Of a DNA stretch of 64,000 nucleotides, positions 35,582 to 45,161 are shown one piece after another. The DNA lies in assembly GCA_910588815.1 (NCBI GenBank), contig CAJUQY010000004.1, forward strand, positions 1 through 64,000. Direction: 5' to 3'. The translations under genes and the position numbers were made by a program. The stretch's first letter is position 1. Every line of letters starts with the position of its first letter. Source of the DNA: an uncultured Lachnospiraceae bacterium. GTDB taxonomy: Bacteria > Bacillota > Clostridia > Lachnospirales > Lachnospiraceae. A model generated the notes under the pieces. It saw only the letters and a program-made list of their open reading frames with translations, was not told the DNA's origin and ran no database searches.

Positions 35582-36859
35582 TTACTTTTTCCCCTCCTCC
35601 ATCATCGTCTCCAGAAAGATCCCGTACCCTTTCGTGGAATCCTGCACGAACACATGGGTCACGGCGCCCACCAGTTTGCCGTTCTGGATAATGGGAGAGC
35701 CAGACATGCCCTGCACGATCCCCCCGGTCAGGGAGAGAAGCTCCGGGTCCGTCACCTGCACCACCAGTCCCTTATTGCTGTCTGTGCTGACGTCTGCTTT
35801 TATGATCTCGATGTCATAATTCTTCAGGGTTCCGTCGGCGGAACAGCGGATCATGGCGGGGCCCAATTCCACATCCTGTTTGTAACCCACAGGAAGAACC
35901 GCCGCTTCTGAGAGAAGGCTCTGGTCCTCCAGATGGCCGAAGATGCCGGAATCCGTATTTTTTTCCACCTCCCCAAGAACTCCTGCTCCATAAACAATGG
36001 TTCCGAGGAGAGAACCAGGAGAGCCGTTTTCCCCTTTTAACACATCCTGGATCTCCGCCCGCTCCAGGGTTCCGCCGGAAGCTTCCAGACGCTTTCCGGT
36101 ATCGCTGTCACTCATGGCATGTCCCAATGCCCCAAAGTTCCCATTGCCTTCTACATAAGTAAGGGTTCCGATTCCCTGGGCATCGTCCTTAACCCAGATA
36201 CCGGCCTTCACGGTGCCGTCCTCCGTGAGGACCGTGTCCACCTTCGCCTCCATAACCTCTTCATTCCGCCGGATGGTAAAGATACATGGATTTTCTCCGT
36301 TTTCCGAAATAGCCGAGATCAGCTGCTCTTTATCCTCCACCGGACGTCCGGCTGCCTCCAGAATATAGTCTCCGGACTGAATAATCCCGTATGCCGGCTC
36401 CACCACGTTTCCGGAGACATCCGTCAGCTCGCTGGTACCGACCACCATGACCCCATCCATTTCCAGATAAATGCCAATAGGGTCTCCGCCGGGATAGACG
36501 GAGTGCTCTTCCACCACTTCCACCTGGACACTCCGAAGGGGCAGCCATCCGAAGAGCTTAAGATCCATAGAATAATTCCCTGTTTTCATTCCCTGAACCG
36601 TGAAGGAATCTCCCGTATAAATGCGGACCGCTCCCTCCGGGATATTGGACTCACCGCCGAGAAGCACTTCCTCGCTCTCCGTCTCCAGAGTGCTGCCCCA
36701 GGGCAGGGCAAAACGGAAGGTTCCCTCTTCCCCCACCACAACATGGATTTTTCCGGGAACCTGATTTCTAATGTAATAATAAGAGAAGATACAGGTAAAA
36801 ATAATCATAAGCCAGATTAAATGTATCAAAAGACGTCTGTATTTCTGCCTCCGTGTCAT
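35582..36859 (-). CDS. spoIVB: SpoIVB serine peptidase
   Basis: The 425-residue protein has one N-terminal membrane helix (about residues 9-27), a PDZ domain (about 105-190) and an S55 peptidase domain. The catalytic region is seen in NFGALGHAMSDSDTG (His, about residue 243) and VQGMSGSPIIQNG (Ser, about residue 385). SpoIVB is made in the forespore, crosses into the intermembrane space and cleaves SpoIVFA, which triggers sigma-K processing. GACAGGAGGCG precedes the ATG. recN and argR are upstream as in Bacillus and clostridia, but spo0A is not next downstream. Confidence 0.96.
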   Translation of the reverse strand: MTRRQKYRRLLIHLIWLMIIFTCIFSYYYIRNQVPGKIHVVVGEEGTFRFALPWGSTLETESEEVLLGGESNIPEGAVRIYTGDSFTVQGMKTGNYSMDLKLFGWLPLRSVQVEVVEEHSVYPGGDPIGIYLEMDGVMVVGTSELTDVSGNVVEPAYGIIQSGDYILEAAGRPVEDKEQLISAISENGENPCIFTIRRNEEVMEAKVDTVLTEDGTVKAGIWVKDDAQGIGTLTYVEGNGNFGALGHAMSDSDTGKRLEASGGTLERAEIQDVLKGENGSPGSLLGTIVYGAGVLGEVEKNTDSGIFGHLEDQSLLSEAAVLPVGYKQDVELGPAMIRCSADGTLKNYDIEIIKADVSTDSNKGLVVQVTDPELLSLTGGIVQGMSGSPIIQNGKLVGAVTHVFVQDSTKGYGIFLETMMEEGKK

Positions 36860-37041
36860 GGCGCGCCTCCTGTCTCATAATTTTTCTATCACACTCCTTT
36901 ATTATTGGACAAAAAACAGAAGGCCATGCAAAAAGAGCCTGATTCCTTCTCGGAAATTTTTCCCTCAAAGAAATTAGACTCTTTAAATAATCAAGGAAAC
37001 CATGGTTTTTGACCTGCTTGCTGTTCCGTCTCCGGCTTCTC

Positions 37042-38730
37042 TTACCGTCTTTTCTGTTGTTTCCGATTTTTCGCCAGTTCCTTCATCTCTCTGGCATTTT
37101 TTTCCACCGCCTCGGTGATGGCGGCACCGCCTAAAAGCCTGCAGAGTTCTTCGATCTCTTCGCCGGCCTTTAGTCTTGTCACCTCAGTGACCGTCCTTCC
37201 GCTCTTTACCGTTTTCTCAATTTTATAATGGCAATCGGCCATGGCCGCAATCTGCGGCAGATGGGTAATACAGATAACCTGATGGCTTTTTCCGATGTCG
37301 TTCAGTTTTTCGGAAACACTCTGCGCCGTTCTTCCGCTGATTCCGGCATCAATTTCGTCAAAAATCAAGGTTTCAATCTCGTCGCTGTCGGCGAGCACCG
37401 CCTTGATGGCCAGCATGATCCTGGAAAGCTCGCCGCCGGAAGCCACCTTGGAAAGCGGTTTTAACGGCTCCCCCGGATTGGTGGATATCAAAAATTCAAT
37501 CTCGTCGAGGCCATTTTCACTGATGTGGGAAAGTTCCGAAAAATCCACGGAAAACTGCACATCCAAAAAATTCAGATCCACAAGCGCCTCCCGGATGGAA
37601 GCAGTCAGTTTGAGCGCCTCCTCCTTTCGGACCCTGGAAAGCTCCGTGGCCAGACGGTACGCCTCTTCCCTGGCCCTCTCATAAATTTCCTGCGCCTCTT
37701 CTTTTCGCCTGTCAAAAGCCTGAAGCCTTTCCAGCTTTTCCCTCCTGCTCTCCAGCGCCTGGGCCATCTCCTCATAAGTCTTTCCGTACTTGACTTGTAA
37801 TCCGTGGAGAAAATCCAGACGGCTCTCCAACGCGGCAAGTTCCCTGTCGTCAAATTCCAATTCCGACGCGTAGTCCGAAAGAGCCCGGCCCAGATCATTC
37901 ACCAGTCCTTCTGCCTCCTCCGCCTGAAAAAGAAGCTCCGAAAGTCCGTCATCGTAATGAGCCGCCCCGGAGAGCTCCCTTACGGCCCGACTTAAAAAAT
38001 CCCCGGCGCCGGCCTCACCCCCCGCATATTCCATGGCCCTGGCGAGACTCTCCATGATCCTTCCGCCGTTTACCATCTGCCTGTGCCGAAGCTCCAGTTC
38101 TTCGATCTCCCCGTCCTTAAGGCCTGCTCCGGAGAGCTCTCCGATCTCATAAGAGAGAAAATCCATTTCCCGGATTCGCTCTTCCTCGCCCATCTCATAG
38201 GAAGAAAGTTCCTTTTGCGCCTTTCCATAGGCGCGGTAGCTCTCTGAAAGCTGTCCCTTCAATCCCTGTTCCTTCAGTCTCGCATATGCGTCCAGGATTT
38301 CCAGATGCTTTGCCTTATGAAGCAATGATTGGTGCTCATGCTGGCCGTGGATGTCGATCAGAAGAGCCGTCGCTGCGCGGAGCTTGGAGACTGTCACGGT
38401 CTCATCGTTGATCCGGCAGATGCTTTTTCCATGGCTCATCCGCCTTGCAACCAGCACCGAGCCATCCTCCTCCGGCGTTATCCCAAGGGCTTCCAGGGCT
38501 TCATCCTTTCCCTCCCCCGATACCTGAAACAAAAGCTCCACACTGGCCGGCTCTCCGTTTTCCCGGAGGAGTCCCCTGGCTGTTTTTGCTCCGAGAGCCA
38601 TATTCACCGCATCAATCAGAATAGATTTCCCGGCTCCTGTCTCACCGGTCAGGATATTGAGGCCATCCCCCAGATTTACATCCGCCTCGTCGATCAATGC
38701 AAGATTTTTTACATGCAGATTTAAAAGCAT
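37042..38730 (-). CDS. recN: DNA repair protein RecN
   Basis: The 562-residue protein is an SMC-like ATPase: Walker A in LTGETGAGKSILIDAVNMAL (about residues 29-48), long central coiled-coil helices (about 150-370), and a C-terminal signature KVASGGELSRIMLAIK followed by Walker B LIFDEIDAGISGRTAQ. RecN gathers DNA ends at double-strand breaks. GAGGAGG precedes the ATG. It follows argR by 17 bases in the conserved argR-recN-spoIVB order. Confidence 0.97.
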   Translation of the reverse strand: MLLNLHVKNLALIDEADVNLGDGLNILTGETGAGKSILIDAVNMALGAKTARGLLRENGEPASVELLFQVSGEGKDEALEALGITPEEDGSVLVARRMSHGKSICRINDETVTVSKLRAATALLIDIHGQHEHQSLLHKAKHLEILDAYARLKEQGLKGQLSESYRAYGKAQKELSSYEMGEEERIREMDFLSYEIGELSGAGLKDGEIEELELRHRQMVNGGRIMESLARAMEYAGGEAGAGDFLSRAVRELSGAAHYDDGLSELLFQAEEAEGLVNDLGRALSDYASELEFDDRELAALESRLDFLHGLQVKYGKTYEEMAQALESRREKLERLQAFDRRKEEAQEIYERAREEAYRLATELSRVRKEEALKLTASIREALVDLNFLDVQFSVDFSELSHISENGLDEIEFLISTNPGEPLKPLSKVASGGELSRIMLAIKAVLADSDEIETLIFDEIDAGISGRTAQSVSEKLNDIGKSHQVICITHLPQIAAMADCHYKIEKTVKSGRTVTEVTRLKAGEEIEELCRLLGGAAITEAVEKNAREMKELAKNRKQQKRR

Positions 38731-38747
38731 GAAGCCCCTCCTCCCTC

Positions 38748-39206
38748 CTAAAACGAACCCGCCATGATCCGGCGCAGCTTCTCCATGACAATGATGGTGT
38801 CATCCACGCTGCGTACCGCACACATGATGGCGTCATCTCCGGCAATGCAGCCAACGATCTCGTGAAAATGCAGGGCGTCAAGGGCCGCCGCCACCGCCAT
38901 GGCCATGCCCGGAACCGTCTTTACCACCAAAATATTCTGAGCCATATCCATGGAAACAAAGCCATCCCTCAAAATGCGGATATACTTGTCGCTCAAATTA
39001 CTGTCCGCTTTATGGAGCACTACGTACTTCTGTCCGCCGCCCTCCATAGGCACCTTCGTCAGCTTTAATTCCCGGATATCTCTGGATACCGTGGCCTGGG
39101 TGACCTTAAACCCCGCCGCCCTCAGCCTGTCCGCCAGCTCTTCCTGGGTTTCAATCTCATATTTTCCGATCAGTTCCACGATCTTGCTGTGGCGCTCCAG
39201 TTTCAT
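38748..39206 (-). CDS. argR: Arginine repressor
   Basis: The 152-residue protein has an N-terminal winged helix (RHSKIVELIGKYEIETQEELADRL...TQATVSRDIRELKL, residues 5-50). A C-terminal hexamerisation and arginine-binding domain ends with FHEIVGCIAGDDAIMCAVRS. It represses arginine biosynthesis genes when arginine is plentiful. It sits between nadK and recN, the usual Firmicutes place. GGGGGAAGGGAACAT precedes the ATG. Confidence 0.96.
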   Translation of the reverse strand: MKLERHSKIVELIGKYEIETQEELADRLRAAGFKVTQATVSRDIRELKLTKVPMEGGGQKYVVLHKADSNLSDKYIRILRDGFVSMDMAQNILVVKTVPGMAMAVAAALDALHFHEIVGCIAGDDAIMCAVRSVDDTIIVMEKLRRIMAGSF

Positions 39207-39225
39207 ATGTTCCCTTCCCCCTGTT

Positions 39226-40050
39226 CTATTCCGCCGACATTTTATGACGGAGCGTCTCTAAAAATCCGATGCGGGAGAGCTTCAGAATCTTCGTGGTCCG
39301 CTCCGCTTTTTCAATCTCTATAAAATCCCCGGGCAAAAGCGGAAACTGGCTGTCACTGTCAAAGCCCACCAAGGCCTCCGTCTCCGGCCTTCCCGGAAGA
39401 GATGCCAGCTCCAGCTTGATCTTACTCTTGTCCGAAAACACAATACTCCTGTCAATCATTCCATGGGGAGCTACCGGCGTCAGCATCAGAAGAGAAGCCG
39501 TCGGTTCCACAATGGGCCCTCCCGCCGACAAATTGTAAGCCGTGGAACCTGTGGGCGTCGCCACGATGAGACCATCCGCCGCGTAAGCGCTCAAAAATTC
39601 CCCGTCCACATAGACATTAAAGCGTACAATCCGAAATCCCTGACTCCTGCCCACCACAATATCGTTGAGGGCAATATCCGAGCTGACCGGCCGGCCCTGG
39701 CGGTACAGAGTTCCTTTTAACATCATCCGTTCTTCAATGACTGCAGGCCCGTGGGAAAGAAGCCCTGAGAGCCCTTCCAGAGCCATATGCACATCTAATT
39801 CTGCCAGATAGCCCAGAGTTCCCAGATTCACTCCCAGGAGAGGCACATCCTTTTCCCTAAGCTCCCTGGCCGCCTGGAGAAGGGTCCCGTCGCCGCCCAG
39901 CACCAAAACACAATCACATTCCTCCGGCAGCGGCCCTTCATCGCCGAGGACACAATCCCGTCCCTGCCCCACCAGAAAATCCCGGATCTTGTTTGTCACC
40001 AAAAGCTCCGGATCCTTGTTTTTATTGGTTATCATATAAAATCGGTTCAT
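39226..40050 (-). CDS. nadK: NAD kinase
   Basis: The 274-residue protein is read from the ATG at 40050, whose first base is the last base of the tlyA stop (TGATG). It has the NAD kinase motifs VLVLGGDGTLLQAARE (about residues 48-63) and TPTGSTAYNLSAGGPIVEP (about 155-173). It phosphorylates NAD to NADP, which feeds NADPH-using enzymes such as GltBD. The one-base overlap with tlyA suggests coupled translation. Length is typical (270-290). Confidence 0.96.
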   Translation of the reverse strand: MNRFYMITNKNKDPELLVTNKIRDFLVGQGRDCVLGDEGPLPEECDCVLVLGGDGTLLQAARELREKDVPLLGVNLGTLGYLAELDVHMALEGLSGLLSHGPAVIEERMMLKGTLYRQGRPVSSDIALNDIVVGRSQGFRIVRFNVYVDGEFLSAYAADGLIVATPTGSTAYNLSAGGPIVEPTASLLMLTPVAPHGMIDRSIVFSDKSKIKLELASLPGRPETEALVGFDSDSQFPLLPGDFIEIEKAERTTKILKLSRIGFLETLRHKMSAE

Positions 40051-40841
40051 CACAGTTCCTCATGGGCCTTGGCCACCACCGCCTCCGGGCGGATTCCCGA
40101 AGTATCCTCCCCACCCTTCTCCAGATGGAGCAGATATTCAATGTTTCCTTCCGGGCCTTTAATCGGAGAAAATTCCAGATGCTTCCTCCCAAATCCCAGC
40201 TCCTTTGCAAACCCCATTACCTTTTCGATCACTTCCAGATGGGTCTCCGGTTCCCGGACTACTCCTTTTTTTCCTACCTTCTCCCGCCCTGCTTCAAACT
40301 GGGGTTTGATCAGGCAAACCACTTCGCCGTCCGGCGAAAGCAGCTCACGCACCGGCCCCAGGACTTTGGTCAAAGAAATGAAGGATACATCGATGGATGC
40401 GAAGGAAACGGTCTCACCGATATCCTCCGGCGTCACATAGCGAATATTGGTTTTCTCCATACACACGACCCTCGAATCCTGTCTGAGCTTCCAGGCAAGC
40501 TGCCCTCTGCCCACATCCACGGAAAAAACCTTCTCCGCACCGTTTTGAAGCATACAGTCAGTAAAGCCCCCTGTGGAAGCCCCCACGTCCATGCAGACCT
40601 TCCCCGAAAGAGACAATCCGAAATGGCTCACGGCCTTTTCCAGCTTGAGCCCGCCCCGGCTCACATATTTTAAAGTCTGTCCCCGCACTTCAATGGGAAT
40701 ATTCGTCGGAAAGGATGCCCCCGCCTTATCCTCCCGCTCCCCGTTTACGAAGACAAGCCCTTCCATAATCATTGCCTTGGCCTTCTCCCTGGACTCCGCG
40801 AGTCCGGCAGACACTAAAAGCACATCCAGCCGTTCCTTCAT
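40050..40841 (-). CDS. tlyA: TlyA-family rRNA 2'-O-methyltransferase
   Basis: The 263-residue protein is read from the ATG at 40841, overlapping the dxs stop (ATGA). An S4 RNA-binding domain occupies about residues 1-60 (ERLDVLLVSAGLAESREKAKAMIMEG). An FtsJ-like methyltransferase follows with the SAM-binding CMDVGASTGGFTDCML (about 82-97) and IDVSFISLTKV. TlyA methylates ribose in rRNA; older names call it a hemolysin, which is not supported. The dxs-tlyA-nadK-argR-recN order is conserved. Confidence 0.95.
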   Translation of the reverse strand: MKERLDVLLVSAGLAESREKAKAMIMEGLVFVNGEREDKAGASFPTNIPIEVRGQTLKYVSRGGLKLEKAVSHFGLSLSGKVCMDVGASTGGFTDCMLQNGAEKVFSVDVGRGQLAWKLRQDSRVVCMEKTNIRYVTPEDIGETVSFASIDVSFISLTKVLGPVRELLSPDGEVVCLIKPQFEAGREKVGKKGVVREPETHLEVIEKVMGFAKELGFGRKHLEFSPIKGPEGNIEYLLHLEKGGEDTSGIRPEAVVAKAHEEL

Positions 40842-42739
40842 TCCCTGTTTTCCTTCCTGCGGTCTTTCTTCCCGCCGTTTTCTTTCCATGCCTCAAGAGT
40901 CCGCTCCAAAATAGACTCTGCCGAAAGTCCTAACTTCTCTTTCAAAAGCATGACAGGCCCCTGCTCCACAAACGCATCGGGAATGGACGCATGTATCACC
41001 CTTGCCTTTATCCTCTGTTCCCCAAGCCAACTGGAAAACCGCTCTCCAAAGCCTCCGGTCGCAACATTTTCCTCCATCGTCACAAAAAGGCTGTGATCCT
41101 TTAGAAGCTCCAGGAAAAGCTCCGTATCCATGGGCTTTACAAACCGCACATTGATAAAAGTCGCCGAAACTCCTGCCGCCTTAAGTCCCTCGAACACCTC
41201 CAGGGCCGTCTCTGCCATGGCTCCCACTGCCAGCAGGGCAATCCCCGCTCCCCTGATGATCACCTCGCTTTTTCCAAGCTCAATGGGCGCCTTATATTCT
41301 CTGAGCCCCGCCCAGGCGGTTCCTCTGGGATAACGGATGGCAAAGGGAATATTGCCGGACAGTCCGAATTTTAACCCGTCCCGAAGCTCATACCGATTCT
41401 TTGGCGCAAATATCGTCATCCCCGGAATGCTGCCGAGATAGGACAGATCAAACATCCCGTGATGGGTCTCCCCATCGCTTCCCACAAGCCCCGCCCGGTC
41501 AAGGGCAAAGACCACCGGAAGCTTTTGCAGACAGACATCATGAAGGATCTGGTCATATGCCCGCTGCAGAAAGGTGGAATAGACAGCCACCACCGGTTTT
41601 AACCCTCCGGCCGCCATGCCGGCCGCAAAAGTAACCGCATGCTCTTCCGCAATTCCCACATCGTAAAACCGATCCGGATAGAGGGAACTAAACCGCTTCA
41701 ATCCCGTCCCCTCAGTCATGGCCGCTGTGATGGCCACAATTTTTTCATCCTTCTCCGCCAGCCTGCAGATGGTACGGGAAAAAGCTTCCGTATAACTGGG
41801 GGAAGCGTCGCCCTTGATGCTCTTCCCCGTCTCTACCGCAAAGGGCGACACCCCATGGTATCTGGCCGGATGCCGCTCTGCCGGCCCATAGCCCTTCCCT
41901 TTTTTCGTTTTTACATGAATGAGCACCGGCCGGTTAATCTTTTTCGCCTCTTCAAAAATCCGCACCATCTGAGAGATATTGTAACCGTCGATGGGCCCCA
42001 CATAGGTAATATCCAGATTTTCAAACAGCATCCCCGGCACCATCACCATCTGTTTTAAGGCCATTTTTGCCTGGCTGATATTCTCCACCAGAGATTCCCC
42101 CACCCCAGGCACCTTAGAAAGTCCCCGGCGCACATCCCGTTTCAGATTATTATAGCCGCTGCCCAGGCGGATTCCCGACAAATATCTGGAAAATCCCCCC
42201 GTACTCTCAGAAATGGACATGTTGTTGTCATTGAGCACAATGATAAAATTGCTTTTTAACCGGGAGGCATTGTTCAAAGCTTCATAAGCCATCCCGCCGG
42301 ACAGCGCCCCGTCGCCGATAACGGAAACCACCGTATAGGACTCTCCCAGCCGATCCCTCGCCTCCACCAGCCCGAGCCCCGCCGAGATGGATGTGGAGCT
42401 GTGCCCGGTATCAAAGCAGTCATATTCTGATTCCTTCCTCTTGGGAAATCCGCTTAGGCCTCCATATTCCCGGAGGGTATCAAAGCCCTCCCTCCTGCCT
42501 GTAAGAAGCTTATGGGTATAAGACTGATGCCCCACATCCCATACGATCTTATCCTCCGGCAGATCCAGCGCCAGATGGAGAGCCATGGTAAGCTCCACCA
42601 CACCTAAGTTAGAGGCCAGATGCCCTCCATGTTCACTTACTTTTTCCAGCAGAAACTGCCGGATCTCCGCCGCCAGCTCCGGATACTTTCCAGGGTCCAG
42701 GGCTTTCAAATCCTCCGGAGAACCGATTTGCTCTAACAT
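40838..42739 (-). CDS. dxs: 1-deoxy-D-xylulose-5-phosphate synthase
   Basis: The 633-residue protein starts at the ATG at 42739, with GGGGGAG before it; an ATG six codons upstream overlaps the ispA stop and lacks a ribosome binding site. The thiamine pyrophosphate motif is GDGALSGGMAYEALNNA (about residues 144-160). The transketolase core DVGIAEEHAVTFAAGMA is near 358-374, and the C-terminal transketolase fold follows. It condenses pyruvate and glyceraldehyde 3-phosphate, the first MEP pathway step. It lies directly after ispA in the same pathway. Confidence 0.97.
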   Translation of the reverse strand: MLEQIGSPEDLKALDPGKYPELAAEIRQFLLEKVSEHGGHLASNLGVVELTMALHLALDLPEDKIVWDVGHQSYTHKLLTGRREGFDTLREYGGLSGFPKRKESEYDCFDTGHSSTSISAGLGLVEARDRLGESYTVVSVIGDGALSGGMAYEALNNASRLKSNFIIVLNDNNMSISESTGGFSRYLSGIRLGSGYNNLKRDVRRGLSKVPGVGESLVENISQAKMALKQMVMVPGMLFENLDITYVGPIDGYNISQMVRIFEEAKKINRPVLIHVKTKKGKGYGPAERHPARYHGVSPFAVETGKSIKGDASPSYTEAFSRTICRLAEKDEKIVAITAAMTEGTGLKRFSSLYPDRFYDVGIAEEHAVTFAAGMAAGGLKPVVAVYSTFLQRAYDQILHDVCLQKLPVVFALDRAGLVGSDGETHHGMFDLSYLGSIPGMTIFAPKNRYELRDGLKFGLSGNIPFAIRYPRGTAWAGLREYKAPIELGKSEVIIRGAGIALLAVGAMAETALEVFEGLKAAGVSATFINVRFVKPMDTELFLELLKDHSLFVTMEENVATGGFGERFSSWLGEQRIKARVIHASIPDAFVEQGPVMLLKEKLGLSAESILERTLEAWKENGGKKDRRKENRE

Positions 42740-42753
42740 GAAATCTCCCCCAC

Positions 42754-43641
42754 TCATTTTTCTCTGGTAATCAGTGCAAGAATCAACTCATTCAAAAAAT
42801 CATTCCGGACCGGCAGGCTTAAAAGTGCGTCCTTCGCCCTCCGGGAATAATATTCCACCCGGCTTCCGGCCGTCTCCAGACCCTTCAGGGTCACATAGGT
42901 CGTCTTCTCATTCTTTTCATCGCTGCCCACCGGCTTTCCAAGAACCTCCCTGCTGCCGGTCACGTCCAGAATATCGTCCTGAATCTGGAATGCCAGCCCC
43001 ACATCCGAGGCCACCTGTTCCATCAAAGCTATCTGATTCTTATCTGCTCCTCCCAGCGCTGCCCCGATCATCATGGAAGCCTCCAAAAGTGCTCCCGTCT
43101 TTAACCGATAAATAAAATCCAGCTTTTCCTCCGATACCGGTTTTCCCGTCAGCTCAACATCCACGGTCTGCCCGCCAATCATCCCATAGACTCCCGTTTT
43201 CTCTGCCAAAATCCCGATACAAGTTCCCACCAAGTCCGGCCGGTCCGTCTCCTTAAAGGCTTTCGCCGCCGTCTCGAAGGCATAGATCATCAGCGCATCT
43301 CCCGCCAAAATGGCCATGTCTTCCCCATAAACCACCCAGGTGGTCTTTCTCCCTCTGCGGTATTCGTCGGCGTCCATGGCAGGCAAGTCGTCGTGGACCA
43401 GCGAGGAAGAATGAATCATCTCAATGGCCGCCATAAAAGGACCGATTTCCTTTCCCTCTCTGCCAAACAGCCGGCAGCTCTCCTCCATAAGAAGAGGGCG
43501 AAGCCTTTTTCCGCCTGCCAGCACACTGTAATTCATAGCTTCAAATATGGTCTTCTGAAATCCTGCCTCCTCCGGGAGAAAATCGCGGAGCTTTTTTTCA
43601 ATTTCCTCCACTTTTCTGCTCAATTCTTTCTTAAAGCTCAT
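42754..43641 (-). CDS. ispA: Polyprenyl (farnesyl/geranyl) diphosphate synthase
   Basis: The 295-residue protein is read from the ATG at 43641 after GTGGGGGATTCC. The first Asp-rich motif is in SSSLVHDDLPAMDAD (about residues 79-93) and the second in FQIQDDILDVTGS (about 222-234). GGKRLRPLL binds isopentenyl diphosphate. It joins isopentenyl diphosphate to allylic diphosphates to give C15 (or C10) chains used for undecaprenyl and quinone precursors. Its start lies inside the end of xseB, an 11-base overlap. Confidence 0.96.
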   Translation of the reverse strand: MSFKKELSRKVEEIEKKLRDFLPEEAGFQKTIFEAMNYSVLAGGKRLRPLLMEESCRLFGREGKEIGPFMAAIEMIHSSSLVHDDLPAMDADEYRRGRKTTWVVYGEDMAILAGDALMIYAFETAAKAFKETDRPDLVGTCIGILAEKTGVYGMIGGQTVDVELTGKPVSEEKLDFIYRLKTGALLEASMMIGAALGGADKNQIALMEQVASDVGLAFQIQDDILDVTGSREVLGKPVGSDEKNEKTTYVTLKGLETAGSRVEYYSRRAKDALLSLPVRNDFLNELILALITREK

Positions 43642-43903
43642 GGAATCCCCCACTTTCCTCTAAAACAAGCACCTTTTTCTCCACTTCGTCAATACTCCGC
43701 CTGCACTGCTTCACCAATTCCAGCCCCTTTGCATAGGTTTCAAAGGATTCCTCCAGTGTAAGTTCGTCCCCTTCTAAGCGCTTTAGCAGACCATCCAGTA
43801 ATTCAAAAGCTTCTTCTATTCCAACGGTTTCTTCTCTTCCAGTGATTTCTTCTATGATTTCTTTTTCTTCGGTTTCTCCGATAGTTTCTTCCATTTCACC
43901 CAT
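43631..43903 (-). CDS. xseB: Exodeoxyribonuclease VII small subunit
   Basis: The 90-residue protein has the XseB core: FELLDGLLKRLEGDELTLEESFETYAKGLELVKQCRRSIDEVEKKV (about residues 33-78). A 28-residue acidic stretch (repeated Glu with Thr/Gly) precedes it, longer than the 5-10 residues usual at the N-terminus; a later start is not supported by a better ribosome binding site. XseB binds XseA to form exonuclease VII, which degrades single-stranded DNA. It lies between xseA and ispA. Confidence 0.93.
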   Translation of the reverse strand: MGEMEETIGETEEKEIIEEITGREETVGIEEAFELLDGLLKRLEGDELTLEESFETYAKGLELVKQCRRSIDEVEKKVLVLEESGGFHEL

Positions 43904-43946
43904 TTACACCTCTCCGTTTCCTTCCTCAGTATGCAAAACCATTTTC

Positions 43947-45158
43947 TCATTTTCCCCCGGCAAGAATCCGATCCGTCACCCTGGCGCGGAGGACACCGTC
44001 TGAGAGCCTCAGATCCAGCAGTTCCCCCACAGGCGCCTCTTCGGCAGACCGAAGACGCTTTCCGTCCTCTTTCGTCACGAATGCATAGCCGCCTGTAATC
44101 TTCTCCAGCGGCGAACAGCCCCTAAGTCTGCCGGCCAAAAGCTCCAGCCGATGATTTCTTTCCCTGAGCGACCGTTCCATAGCAGCCGAAAGCCTGTCCT
44201 GAATGCTGTCCAAAAGCTGCCGCTTCTGTGCCATCACATGCTCCGGCCGGAATCTCCCGATACGAAGACGCCTCCGTTCCAACTCCTGCTCATAGCAGGC
44301 AATTCTCCTCTCCATGGCACTGCCAAGCCGTCTTTTTCCCTCCAAAAGTTCCGAAAGAAATATGTCGTATTCATAGACCGCCAGCTCTGCGGCCGCGGAG
44401 GGAGTCGGCGCCCTGAGGTCCGCCACAAAATCCGCAATGGTGCTATCTGTCTCATGGCCCACAGCAGAGATAATCGGAACAGAGCAGTCGAAAATCGCCT
44501 GAGCCACCTGCTCTTCATTGAAGGCCCAGAGATCTTCGATGGAGCCGCCGCCCCTCCCCACGATCATGCAATCCACTCCGAGGGCTTCCAGCGCTTCAAT
44601 CCCTCTCACTATTGTCCCGGCAGCCCCCTCTCCCTGTACCCTGGCCGGATAAAGATAAAGTTTCACATAGGGATTCCTTCTGCGGGAAATGCTTATGATA
44701 TCCCGGACAGCCGCACCGGTGTCAGCCGTAACAATCCCCAGCGTTTTGATATAGCGGGGAATAGGCTGCTTGTACTCCTTGGCAAAAAGCCCCCGCTCGG
44801 AAAGCTCTCTCTTTAACGCCTCAAACTGCTCATAGAGCCCTCCGATTCCGTCCAGGGAAATCTCTTTGGCATAGAGCTGATATTTTCCGTCCCGTTCATA
44901 GATACCCACGTACCCTTTCACGACCACCTGCTGCCCCTCCCGCATCTGAAACGGCAGACCTTTTCTGTTTCCCGCAAACATCACGGCCTGGAGCAGGGCC
45001 CCCTGCTCCTTTAACGTAAAATAAATATGTCCGGAGGAATGGTATTTGCAATTGGACACCTCCCCCCGCACGGAAACAGACCCCAGCAGATAGTCCTGGG
45101 CAAACATGTTTTTGATATAATCATTGATCTGTCCGACCGAATAAACGCCCCGCCCCAT
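43947..45158 (-). CDS. xseA: Exodeoxyribonuclease VII large subunit
   Basis: The 403-residue protein begins with the OB-fold region YSVGQINDYIKNMFAQDYLLGSVSVRGEVSNCK. The nuclease core shows TADTGAAVRDIISISRRRNP, IVGRGGGSIEDLWAFNEE and ISAVGHETDSTIADFVADLRAPTPSAAAE. A coiled-coil region binds XseB. The complex cuts single-stranded DNA from both ends in an ATP-independent way. It starts three bases after nusB and is followed by xseB. It is a little shorter than E. coli XseA, mostly in the C-terminal coil. Confidence 0.97.
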   Translation of the reverse strand: MGRGVYSVGQINDYIKNMFAQDYLLGSVSVRGEVSNCKYHSSGHIYFTLKEQGALLQAVMFAGNRKGLPFQMREGQQVVVKGYVGIYERDGKYQLYAKEISLDGIGGLYEQFEALKRELSERGLFAKEYKQPIPRYIKTLGIVTADTGAAVRDIISISRRRNPYVKLYLYPARVQGEGAAGTIVRGIEALEALGVDCMIVGRGGGSIEDLWAFNEEQVAQAIFDCSVPIISAVGHETDSTIADFVADLRAPTPSAAAELAVYEYDIFLSELLEGKRRLGSAMERRIACYEQELERRRLRIGRFRPEHVMAQKRQLLDSIQDRLSAAMERSLRERNHRLELLAGRLRGCSPLEKITGGYAFVTKEDGKRLRSAEEAPVGELLDLRLSDGVLRARVTDRILAGGK

Positions 45159-45161
45159 CGT

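Noticed and set aside
40050..40841. Hemolysin function for TlyA
   Set aside because: The S4 and FtsJ-like methyltransferase domains point to rRNA methylation; the hemolysin name is historical.
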